Shown: positions 44,872 through 51,624 of the stretch, one piece after another | Position numbering within the stretch: position 1 is the stretch's first letter | How the letters are laid out: the number at the start of each line of letters is the position of its first letter | Source: Maribacter arcticus | GTDB lineage: Bacteria > Bacteroidota > Bacteroidia > Flavobacteriales > Flavobacteriaceae | Direction: 5' to 3' | Assembly (NCBI RefSeq): GCF_900167935.1 | Contig: NZ_FUYL01000012.1 | Span: forward strand, 1-64,000 | Length of the DNA: 64,000 nucleotides | The notes under the pieces: model-generated | The model's database searches: none | What the model saw: the letters and a program-made list of their open reading frames with translations, nothing else | Told to the model about the DNA's origin: nothing | Position numbers and translations under genes: made by a program

Positions 44872-45135
44872 TCATTTGATAATTTGGGTTATTGAAAAAC
44901 CCTTCTCATTATTATTTACCAATACCTCCTCTAATAACTCTTCTGAAAACTCATTTACAACAGAGAATGAAATAATCTCATTTAAAGGATTAGAATCATA
45001 TATATTTTTAGTCTCTGAGGACTTTATATTTTTGCCTAGAAGATATCCTCGCTCCCATGTATTATGATACCAATTAGGATTATCACATTCACAAAAATCA
45101 TAATTAAAACTGCAATTGCATTTTGGTAATTCAGC
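44872..45135 (-). pseudogene. Cysteine-rich protein remnant, start lost
   Basis: A frame on the minus strand is open from just after a stop at 45138-45136 to TGA at 44874-44872, about 87 codons, with no start codon near its beginning. It reads ELPKCNCSFNYDFCECDNPN, then WYHNTWERGYLLG, and ends in a charged helical tail (EFSEELLEEVLVNNNEK). The Cys/Trp pattern and codon use look protein-like, unlike the plus-strand frame over the same bases. It may be the 3' part of a gene cut by rearrangement. The 145 bases to the WG-repeat gene hold no other gene. Confidence 0.4.
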
Positions 45136-45386
45136 CTATTTTTCCAAACTAGCAAGAGCCATTTTGGAATATTAAGATAATATGTGTTGTTTCAAACTCT
45201 GAATTTGACCTATTATATGAAAATGGATTTCCTCGATTTAGATGTTTTAAAACATTATTAAATTGATAATGCAGAAAAGCGAGGAATTATAATTCCTTTC
45301 ATTAGCTCTAAAATAACAAAAAAGCAAATCAAAAAACTACTTAAAATAGTATTTGTGTTACAAATGTTTTACAATGAGAAATGAGA

Positions 45387-45412
45387 AAAGGGTTACATTT
45401 CTGTAACCCTTT
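45387..45412. repeat. Perfect 11-bp hairpin
   Basis: AAAGGGTTACA (45387-45397) pairs perfectly with TGTAACCCTTT (45402-45412) around TTTC. No T-run follows on the plus strand and only a mixed A/G run on the other side, so it is at best a weak terminator. It stands 11 bases from the tRNA-tail-like sequence, the position a tRNA terminator would occupy. Confidence 0.55.
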
Positions 45413-45422
45413 GAAAACTAAG

Positions 45423-45445
45423 TGGTCCCACCTGTAATAGAACCA
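45423..45445 (-). pseudogene. tRNA 3'-end remnant (T arm and acceptor strand)
   Basis: On the minus strand this reads like the end of a tRNA: a GGTTC T-loop start, then ACAGGTGGGACCA. Compared with a normal GGTTCGATTCCAGG...ACCA ending, a few bases of the T-loop and stem are altered, and the sequence upstream does not continue as a tRNA. It could be a decayed attachment-site duplicate left by a tRNA-targeting element. Short, so chance resemblance is possible. Confidence 0.35.
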
Positions 45446-45486
45446 ATACCTTTATGCCCTAATAATTAGTATATTAATAATTATAG

Positions 45487-45527
45487 TGGAACTCCAATAG
45501 TTCCAGTTTAGAACTTCTGGAGTTCCA
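45487..45527. repeat. 41-base nearly perfect dyad
   Basis: TGGAACTCCA (45487-45496) pairs with TGGAGTTCCA (45518-45527) in all ten positions; inside it AGTTC (45499-45503) pairs with GAACT (45511-45515), leaving a 7-base loop. No T-run follows. It could be an operator, a recombination site or a transposon end. Confidence 0.55.
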
Positions 45528-45894
45528 ACGAAATCTATAAGTTTCCAATAAAAATTTCAATCTTTTTCAAACATTTCTTCACGTTTTCTCAAACTTCCTA
45601 TACTTATATATGGTACTGGTATCCATCAAAGGGGTAAAATACCAATCACCCTATCACCATCAACAATACGATTGAGTACAGGAGTAGGGTTAGACATCGG
45701 GTAGTAATCTGTGGGATTGAAACAATATCCAATAATAACGGATGAGGTTTCTCCGGTAGTACCAAAAATAATTTTATTATAAATCAGATATGGGTGAGAA
45801 CGGACTGGTCTGAGGAAATATAAAATTAATCACTTAAAGGAAGAGAACTAAACTTCTCCGAAAGGGGATTCGTGTATTTAATTTAAAAATAACA

Positions 45895-46104
45895 ATGGAA
45901 CTAAACAGATACGAAACAGTTAAGAGTGTAATTAATAAACTTGATAAGATAATTTCCAAATTTCTAAATGAGGCAAAACCAAACTTAAAAGAACTATTCT
46001 CTTTAATAGAAATGAGAAGTACTTATGTAAAAGAACTTGATGGACTGACCAGAAGTAAAAACACACATGAAATGTTTAAAAACAAAAATAGATATGGAAA
46101 ATAA
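45895..46104 (+). CDS. Small helical protein of unknown function
   Basis: 69 residues, charged and helical (RYETVKSVINKLDKIISKFL, KELFSLIEMRSTYVKEL), with no signal or cysteine. It overlaps the start of the HTH gene by 11 bases, so the two are cotranslated. I recognise no family. Pairing with an excisionase-like HTH gene suggests a role in element maintenance. Confidence 0.55.
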   Translation: MELNRYETVKSVINKLDKIISKFLNEAKPNLKELFSLIEMRSTYVKELDGLTRSKNTHEMFKNKNRYGK

Positions 46105-46288
46105 TCACAGAATAACAAAACAAGAATTAGAGAAGATGTATGGAGTAGATAGAACCACAATAGAGATCTGGAGAAGAAGATATGGACTTCCTATAATAGA
46201 AATATCATCTCATTCAAAATACATCAGGAGAGATGAGCTAATAGCTTGGGAAGATAGAATGAAGGATAAGTTTCAAGTTGAGGTTTAA
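46094..46288 (+). CDS. Excisionase-like HTH protein
   Basis: 64 residues from the ATG at 46094; the frame extends upstream to 46067, but that part overlaps the previous gene and lacks HTH sequence. The protein is a single winged helix-turn-helix of MerR/excisionase type: ITKQELEKMYGVDRTTIEIWRRRYGLP, then KYIRRDELIAWEDRM. Such small proteins act as recombination directionality factors or repressors. It is a candidate partner for the large serine recombinase, but distance and type leave this open. Confidence 0.65.
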   Translation: MENNHRITKQELEKMYGVDRTTIEIWRRRYGLPIIEISSHSKYIRRDELIAWEDRMKDKFQVEV

Positions 46289-46322
46289 AATTCAAACTAT
46301 ATGAAAATTTGAATTTGATATA

Positions 46323-47249
46323 CTATCCTTTAAATCCTATCCAAAACTTCTTTGGAAAGTTCTTCTCATTCGATAATCGAAGTTCTTCTAAATGTTTATC
46401 AGATATTCCTTCGGACTGTAACATATCAACCAGTCTTAAATTTCTTGTTTCAAGTCTTTGAATTTCAGATTCATCAACTATTCTATTTGATTTTGAAGAA
46501 TTACAACCTCTATGCGTATAAACTAGATTCCACAAATCATCAGAATACATAAAAGACCACGGAATGACATGGTCTATTGATATATCTCCATCAAAATCTT
46601 CCCCACATATAAAACATTTTTTATCAGATAGAGTAAGATACTTATGGAACTTGGATAGAGATTTCCTACGGATATTTCCTCTATCAGTTATCTTTATCTT
46701 TTGAGATATTCTAGGCGAGGAATTAAAATTTTCAAGGATTTGAGACCATCTATAATTGATTATCTCAAAGAGTAAATCCGAATACTCCTTTAATATTTCA
46801 GGATTTGGTAATACAATGATTTCGTTCCCTTTATCCAATTCGTAAAGAGAAAATTCTTTTCTATCAACTTTAAGAAACCGATAACTTACATCCTTTTTTA
46901 ACTGATTATTCAAGAATTTAATATCTAAGTCGATTTCATCCTCCACTCTTTCAAACTTAATGGGCTTAAATCCATTATCCTTTTGATATTCATCAATTTT
47001 CTTCTTTACATACGTTATTAAAACAGGAGGTTTCTTTGGATTAGGACTTTGTTGTAAATCAAAGAATATGGTTTGATTCCAATAATATTTGAACATATTT
47101 CTTGAAATCCTATCAAAGGATATTATAGAATTATTTCCACCCTCCAAACAACATTCTATTATGGATTTACTCCATCCCATTTTATAGGTATTGTCTACAC
47201 TTCCGTTCTTAATTACCGTGAACCAATCTTTAATGGTTTCATTCATCAT
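46323..47249 (-). CDS. HNH endonuclease
   Basis: 308 residues. The nuclease domain is C-terminal: KKCFICGEDFDGDISIDHVIP with Cys212, Cys215 and the Asp226-His227 pair, then Asn241 and RGCNSSKSN with His246 and Cys249, giving a zinc-ribbon-stabilised HNH fold. The N-terminal 200 residues are mixed and resemble no family I know; they may recognise the target. Its start lies inside the end of the HIT gene (11-base overlap), so the two are translationally coupled. A defence function is plausible because it sits in an accessory island. Confidence 0.82.
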   Translation of the reverse strand: MMNETIKDWFTVIKNGSVDNTYKMGWSKSIIECCLEGGNNSIISFDRISRNMFKYYWNQTIFFDLQQSPNPKKPPVLITYVKKKIDEYQKDNGFKPIKFERVEDEIDLDIKFLNNQLKKDVSYRFLKVDRKEFSLYELDKGNEIIVLPNPEILKEYSDLLFEIINYRWSQILENFNSSPRISQKIKITDRGNIRRKSLSKFHKYLTLSDKKCFICGEDFDGDISIDHVIPWSFMYSDDLWNLVYTHRGCNSSKSNRIVDESEIQRLETRNLRLVDMLQSEGISDKHLEELRLSNEKNFPKKFWIGFKG

Positions 47250-47607
47250 AATTCTGTTTTGATGGAATTACACCTCTAACTCCCCCTCGGGGATTTTCAG
47301 TATCTCCTTTGTATCTTGGAATGATATGAACATGGGTATGTAAAATTGTTTGTCCACTTTCTTCTCCCACATTCATTCCAATATTAAACCCTGAGGGATT
47401 GAATTCTTTTTGAAGATATTCCTTTAACTCATCTATAATTGAGATAAGGGATATCTTTTCCTCCTTAGTACACTCAAAATAATCCTTCCGATGGTGTTTT
47501 GTAATAATCAATGAATGACCATTAGTAACAGGGTACTTATCAAAAGAAACAAGCCAATGTTTATTCTCAATTATTGGTTTTGATATATTACAGAAAGGAC
47601 AATCCAA
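47239..47607 (-). CDS. HIT-family nucleotide hydrolase/transferase
   Basis: 122 residues. A CPFC pair at residues 3-6 can bind zinc, TNGHSLIITKHHRKDYFECT follows, and the histidine triad HTHVHIIPR lies at 90-98, so the active site (His90, His92, His94) is intact. HIT proteins hydrolyse or transfer AMP from dinucleotides or adenylated molecules. Unlike housekeeping HIT proteins it is the leading gene of a two-gene unit with an HNH nuclease, so it could make, remove or sense a nucleotide-modified signal. The 79 bases before its start separate it from leader copy B. Confidence 0.85.
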   Translation of the reverse strand: MDCPFCNISKPIIENKHWLVSFDKYPVTNGHSLIITKHHRKDYFECTKEEKISLISIIDELKEYLQKEFNPSGFNIGMNVGEESGQTILHTHVHIIPRYKGDTENPRGGVRGVIPSKQNYDE

Positions 47608-47686
47608 ATTAAAACAGTTTAGTAATTATTGCTATAACAAATAGCACATAATTCGAAGCATACCTCATAATTAATAATAAAATATA

Positions 47687-48150
47687 GTGAGTTAATGAAC
47701 TCATTAAATTGGGGACAGGTTTTACGTAACCACAAAGCTTCTTTTTAGTTTTGTCCTTGAAATACCCATGTTCATATCGGCCCAATTTTTTTATTGTGGG
47801 TAAAATCTTATTTGATAAGTTGGTTTTAAATTCAGAATTGAAAACACTTTGTCCTAGGGTATAATAAAAAAGAGAAGATACAAATTACACATACTGAAAC
47901 GTTCCATAAACCTAAACTAAATAGTGCTGTGGATGATATATTAAAATCGTTTAAATATCTTTTCAAGAAATTGGTCAAAGCCATAGCTTGGTAATATTCT
48001 GTATATTTTTGTTTACAAACATATATAATATGCATATTAAACGAATAGGACTTTTTTGAATTACCCATAAAAAAGGGAATATTCTTATATTAACGTTATA
48101 AGAGAAATATAGTAACTTGTTACTATAAGCAATTGTTGTAAGCCATTTAA
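47687..48150 (+). repeat. Long non-coding leader, copy B
   Basis: The 578 bases between the HIT gene and the gene at 48186 hold no ORF of merit. From 47687 they match leader copy A (38297-38735) with shared GAGTTAATGAACTC, ATTGGGGACAGGTTTT, CCCAATTTTTTTATTGTGGG, TTTGATAAGTTGGTT, ACACATACTGAAACG, AAATCGTTTAAATA and a final ATTGTTGTA. A dyad that reads TTCG-TTCA-CGAA in copy A reads TTTG-TTTA-CAAA here, with paired changes that keep the symmetry. It stands about 35 bases before the first small gene, just as copy A stands before its nuclease gene. Confidence 0.8.
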
Positions 48151-48185
48151 AAAAAACCAAAAAATAATTAAATATTGATAATATT

Positions 48186-48407
48186 ATGTTGGAATACGAG
48201 GACGAAATTGAAAATGAAACAGATTTACTTCGCTGGCTATATTTTTACATTGAAAAGAAATCCAAAAAAGGAGTAAAACAAAAACATTTAGAAAAAATGA
48301 TTTTGAAAATTGAAAATATACTAAACATTACCATAAATGATGAATTGGGCTTTGGGTATATTCCAGATTTGGATAGAGAAGAACTCGATGATAATTTACC
48401 ATTCTAA
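48186..48407 (+). CDS. Small acidic protein, first of three related small genes
   Basis: 73 residues: a helical core (LLRWLYFYIEKKSKKGVKQKHLEKMILKIENI, positions about 13-44, quoted here only as its landmarks LYFYIE and MILKIE) and an acidic tail (DLDREELDDNLPF). It resembles the two genes that follow in the order of aromatic and Leu/Ile positions. It directly follows leader copy B. No family is recognised. Confidence 0.6.
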   Translation: MLEYEDEIENETDLLRWLYFYIEKKSKKGVKQKHLEKMILKIENILNITINDELGFGYIPDLDREELDDNLPF

Positions 48408-48412
48408 TTCCT

Positions 48413-48562
48413 ATGACAAAAAAAGTACTACTTTATTATATTCTTGGTTATTTGAATAGCCAAAAAAATTCAAGGAATACTGAATCCTTAGAATTGTCCT
48501 ATGTCCTTAGACTAATCGAAAAATATACTCGAATTTCAAATAAGAATAACTCAAATGAATAA
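48413..48562 (+). CDS. Small protein, 49 residues, related to its downstream neighbour
   Basis: ATG at 48413 to TAA at 48560-48562. It begins MTKKVLLYYILGYLNSQ and ends EKYTRISNKNNSNE. The start closely resembles that of the next gene (MNKKDILYYAYGYLKF), and both continue with a Leu/Arg-rich helix and a conserved RY or KY pair. It starts 5 bases after the previous stop and overlaps the next gene by 8 bases, so the three are one unit. Confidence 0.6.
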   Translation: MTKKVLLYYILGYLNSQKNSRNTESLELSYVLRLIEKYTRISNKNNSNE

Positions 48563-48884
48563 AAAAGATATACTTTATTATGCTTACGGTTATTTAAAAT
48601 TTCTATCCGAAAGTAATAATAGTGACGAAGATTTATATATACGACTGAATATCATGATTGCACGTTATTCAAAGGATAAACTCATTAGAAGCCATCGTAG
48701 GTATCAAAACAATTTAAATAGAGTAATATGGGATATAGAAGATAAAATTGGACACCGAAATGCATTTCCTGAACTTTATAGTAATCAATCTTATAATAAT
48801 AATAATAATGATGATGATAATGGAAATGACAATTACAATCCTGATTTAGATTTAGACCAGCAACATCCTGATTTCTATGTCTGA
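48555..48884 (+). CDS. Small protein with Asn/Asp-rich tail
   Basis: 109 residues. The N-terminal half (MNKKDILYYAYGYLKF, LNIMIARYSKDK) is a longer paralogue of the 49-residue protein before it. A basic helical middle (SHRRYQNNLNRVIWDIEDK) and a tail of Asn and Asp runs follow, encoded by AAT/GAT repeats, which may vary in length by slippage. No family recognised. It is the last gene of the run that follows leader copy B. Confidence 0.6.
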   Translation: MNKKDILYYAYGYLKFLSESNNSDEDLYIRLNIMIARYSKDKLIRSHRRYQNNLNRVIWDIEDKIGHRNAFPELYSNQSYNNNNNDDDNGNDNYNPDLDLDQQHPDFYV

Positions 48885-48890
48885 ATAAAA

Positions 48891-49077
48891 AACGGCTTAC
48901 AATAACGTATATAAAACATAGCTATTACAGGCTTTCCGAAAGGTTTTTGTGTATTTGCCAAGTCCGCCAAATCTTTTGGATTTGGCTTTTTGAGAGAGTA
49001 AAGTAAAAAAGAAAATTTAAAAATTCGGCTTGTGTTAATCCGAATGTTCCGTGTCTTTTTGCACGCTACGTTATTCA
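48891..49077. repeat. Intergenic palindromic element, copy 1
   Basis: AATAACGTA (48901-48909) is mirrored by TACGTTATT (49067-49075). Within it, CTTTCCGAAAG, GCCAAATC/GATTTGGC and ATTCGG/CCGAAT form hairpins. The stretches AAGTCCGCCAAAT, TGTGTTAATCCG and GTGTCTTTTT-CACGCTACGTT recur in the element at 58521-58716. It follows the stop of the previous gene by 6 bases. It codes for nothing visible and looks like a mobile or recombination element typical of gene-cassette boundaries. Confidence 0.6.
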
Positions 49078-49145
49078 AATTTGAAAAACAAAGACTGACA
49101 ACGAGTAGACGAATAAAAAAATAAACTATTAAATAAATTAAAAGT

Positions 49146-49442
49146 ATGAAAATTGAATGTCGAAATTGCAAAAATATAGAAATCGTGAACACAGACTTGT
49201 TTGTGAAAATCATTGGTGGTGCATTACCTGTTGGTGGGTTTTGGGCTTGGACAACTTATCTACTTGCTGGTACTGGTTTTGCATTACCTATTGTCATAGC
49301 AATGATTGCAGGCGGAACAGGTATGCTTATTTATAAAGACAAAATCGTTAAATGGCTTACAAATAAGAATTATAAATGCTCAAAGTGTAATAGTATAAGT
49401 TGGGATACTATGAAAGAAAACGTCCCTAGAAAGAAAAAATAA
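49146..49442 (+). CDS. Small membrane protein with split zinc ribbon
   Basis: 98 residues. A CRNC pair near residue 5 and a CSKC pair near residue 78 flank two hydrophobic segments (about 22-40 and 44-62, glycine-rich), so the two halves of a zinc ribbon could meet on the cytoplasmic side of a membrane hairpin. The C-terminus is basic (NVPRKKK). I recognise no named family. It lies directly after a palindromic element and is spaced from the next gene by 46 bases. Confidence 0.65.
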   Translation: MKIECRNCKNIEIVNTDLFVKIIGGALPVGGFWAWTTYLLAGTGFALPIVIAMIAGGTGMLIYKDKIVKWLTNKNYKCSKCNSISWDTMKENVPRKKK

Positions 49443-49488
49443 GTACCCATTAAGCTATGTAAAATGGTTTGCTGGTGTTCCCCTATTC

Positions 49489-50001
49489 ATGAAAATCCTG
49501 ACAGATTTACCTTCTTTTTGTATATGCTTTAAATTAATTGCTAAAACACTAAGACCTCTAGTCCTTATTGTCTACCTAATTCTTTTGACTATAATTTATT
49601 TGAATTGGAATTTTTTAACTGGTAAATGGCTAGAAGGTTTTAATCTTTTGAATCAAGGTGAAAATAAAATCCTTGTTGGTTTAACATCAGTATATTATAC
49701 ATTTGGGTCTTTTTATGGTGTAATATTTTTGTTGATGCCACTATCAGTTTTTGAAAAAAAACACAAAAAAGAAGAAAAATTAATATTTAAAATACCACGT
49801 AAAACTGATACACGCTTTTACTTAAAAAATATATTAATTTTCTTTGTCTTCCCTTTGTTGTTAATAATTGGTATTGTTCTTTGGATGTTTATAGAAGTAG
49901 AATCTACTTACCTTGCATACGTCTTTTGCTTAATCGTTACTGTTGCATTGATTCTCTCTTTAGTATATACTATTTTTAAAAAAGTATTGAAAATAAAGTA
50001 A
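49489..50001 (+). CDS. Four-helix membrane protein of unknown function
   Basis: 170 residues with about four hydrophobic segments (near 23-42, 64-84, 108-127 and 140-160) and a basic C-terminus (FKKVLKIK). Lys/Glu/Arg-rich loops (EKKHKKEEKLIFKIPRK) lie between the second and third. No catalytic or transport motif is seen. It could be an immunity or phage-interaction protein given the context, but that is not shown. Confidence 0.6.
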   Translation: MKILTDLPSFCICFKLIAKTLRPLVLIVYLILLTIIYLNWNFLTGKWLEGFNLLNQGENKILVGLTSVYYTFGSFYGVIFLLMPLSVFEKKHKKEEKLIFKIPRKTDTRFYLKNILIFFVFPLLLIIGIVLWMFIEVESTYLAYVFCLIVTVALILSLVYTIFKKVLKIK

Positions 50002-50031
50002 GCGAGTTAAATTATATATAGTTGTAAAAAA

Positions 50032-50268
50032 ATGGGTATCTATGATTTCAACATTTTATCCGACCATGAGAAATATGATACTGTATTTACAAAAGGTCAA
50101 TTCGTTGATAGTGTTAAGGAGGGAAGGATAACATATTTACTTTACTCACTATCTTATTTCTGGATTGAGGTAATGTACGATACACCTACTAACAAAATAT
50201 TAGAAATAGGTAGTTTTGTAAGTGGTAAAACTTTGGACAGGTATAGTAATGTTCCAAACAAAATTTAA
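50032..50268 (+). CDS. Small protein of unknown function
   Basis: 78 residues, soluble, with aromatic residues spread through (FNILSDHEKYDTVFTKGQFV, YLLYSLSYFWIEVMYD). The pattern of alternating strands resembles small cassette-borne proteins of Bacteroidota. No family named. The 115 bases after it contain a TTACGG/CCGTAA hairpin at 50298-50313 with no T-run. Confidence 0.55.
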   Translation: MGIYDFNILSDHEKYDTVFTKGQFVDSVKEGRITYLLYSLSYFWIEVMYDTPTNKILEIGSFVSGKTLDRYSNVPNKI

Positions 50269-50383
50269 ATTAAGGAATAATTAAAATACTTCTTCCTTTA
50301 CGGTTTTCCGTAACCAATTAAGTACTTCTTTTAGTATCATTACTCCTATTGCGTTTTAAATCTCTAGAATAAAAAACCTCAAA

Positions 50384-50635
50384 ATGGAAACAATGAAGCA
50401 AAAAAATTTTGAAATCAAACCATATCAAAGACTATTAAAACAAATAAAATTTGAAAATGTACGTAGTCAATATACAGATAGAGAAATTCAAATGGAGCTC
50501 TTATATTCCAATAGCCTATTATTTGAACAATTACAACTCACTCAAAAGAATACCAACATCATTAAAATTATCGTTCTAATATTTGCGATATTATCAGTAT
50601 TAATTGGCTTATTAATTGGTCTAGGCATTATTTAA
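50384..50635 (+). CDS. Small tail-anchored protein
   Basis: 83 residues. A charged helical region (KPYQRLLKQIKFENV, REIQMELLYSNSLLFEQL) is followed by one C-terminal membrane helix (IIVLIFAILSVLIGLLIGLG, about 62-82). This is the layout of tail-anchored proteins and of small membrane effectors with a coiled coil. No family recognised. The 190 bases after it carry no gene. Confidence 0.6.
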   Translation: METMKQKNFEIKPYQRLLKQIKFENVRSQYTDREIQMELLYSNSLLFEQLQLTQKNTNIIKIIVLIFAILSVLIGLLIGLGII

Positions 50636-50825
50636 TTTAAGGTTAAAAGGGAAGTGAATTAATTTCATTCAAGAAATAAAATAATATTAATCTAAGTCTT
50701 ATTCGAACATGACAACTAAAATAGGAATACATGTACTTAGACTTAATATTCTGTAAATCAACCATTTTATAAATTAAATTAACTTTAATTAAATAGTTTT
50801 AATGGTTCATATAAATACTTAAATA

Positions 50826-51590
50826 ATGAAAAATATTTGGATTCCTTTTTTCACTCTTATTTTGATAGTAAGTTCTTGTAGTAAAGACTTTGAGGATGTG
50901 ACCTCGAATCAGGAAGTTTCTTCCATAAGTTTAAGAGGTAAAATGGATAAAGTTTCCATCTGTCATTATGACGAAGATACGGATACTTGGAAAACCTTGA
51001 ATGTTTCTGGAAATTCCCTAAAGGGACACTTGAAACATGGAGATGTTATTGGGGAGTGTTCAACCTCTGTTGTTTATGATTTCAATGATTGTTCAATTGA
51101 TGGATTCAATACAAATGGAGAAGGAACATTTTCAATAATTGATAATGGAATTGATGGATGTGGAGTTTCATTGACACGACCAATCAGTATGAGAACGGAC
51201 TCTCAATTTTCCTATGGAACCTATGAAATGGATACAAGAGCTTCTACTGGGGTATCAAATCAATATATGTTTCTTTTTCTTAGTGAAGATTTTTCTTCTT
51301 ATGGAATAGGTATTGGTATACAACCGGATAGAACTGATGATGAAGGAATAGATTTTATCGTTAATGGAGTTCCTCTTTTACAAGGTAGAAGAAGTGATAT
51401 CCCTGTTTCCTATCCTAATTGGTATCATGTTAAAGTTGAAGTAACACCAGATTATGTGAAACTTTGGTTAGACGAAACTTTAATGTACGAATTATATGAT
51501 TATGGGGGAATCGAAAATCCTATAGGTAGATGGGAAATTAGTTCATATTCAACAAGTGAATTTGATAACCTGAAATACACTCCAATGTAG
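50826..51590 (+). CDS. Surface lipoprotein with concanavalin-A/laminin-G-like domain
   Basis: 254 residues. The lipobox is FFTLILIVSSC (Cys near 18). Residues about 42-75 hold a small module (KVSICHYDEDTDTW, GHLKHGDVIGEC) that recurs in Bacteroidota surface proteins. The rest is a jelly-roll domain of the LamG/glucanase type (YGTYEMDTRA, YPNWYHVKVEV, PDYVKLWLDETL), which binds or cleaves glycans; catalytic residues are not evident. It lies 34 bases upstream of another large surface lipoprotein and may be coexpressed with it. Confidence 0.7.
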   Translation: MKNIWIPFFTLILIVSSCSKDFEDVTSNQEVSSISLRGKMDKVSICHYDEDTDTWKTLNVSGNSLKGHLKHGDVIGECSTSVVYDFNDCSIDGFNTNGEGTFSIIDNGIDGCGVSLTRPISMRTDSQFSYGTYEMDTRASTGVSNQYMFLFLSEDFSSYGIGIGIQPDRTDDEGIDFIVNGVPLLQGRRSDIPVSYPNWYHVKVEVTPDYVKLWLDETLMYELYDYGGIENPIGRWEISSYSTSEFDNLKYTPM

Positions 51591-51624
51591 AACATCTAAA
51601 TTTTAAAATATTATATAAGTTATC

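Larger units (their letters stand above)
45136..45894. other. Non-coding stretch with hairpins and a tRNA-tail-like sequence
   Basis: About 760 bases without a credible gene. It contains a hairpin at 45387-45412, a tRNA 3'-end-like piece at 45423-45445, a long dyad at 45487-45527 and the 13-mer CTATACTTATATA at 45598-45610, which recurs at 62631-62643. A further TGGTAT/ATACCA pair flanks 45614-45640. The last 80 bases before the gene at 45895 contain an AAGGAAGAG...CTTCTCC fold. It looks like an old junction or control region. Confidence 0.5.

Noticed and set aside
44864-45067. A plus-strand open frame of 67 codons
   Set aside because: Its residues show no protein-like pattern, while the minus-strand frame over the same bases has conserved-looking Cys/Trp motifs. 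I treat it as the shadow of that remnant.
47832-48160. Two overlapping minus-strand frames in leader copy B
   Set aside because: The matching bases of leader copy A do not keep these frames, so they are chance frames in a conserved non-coding repeat.
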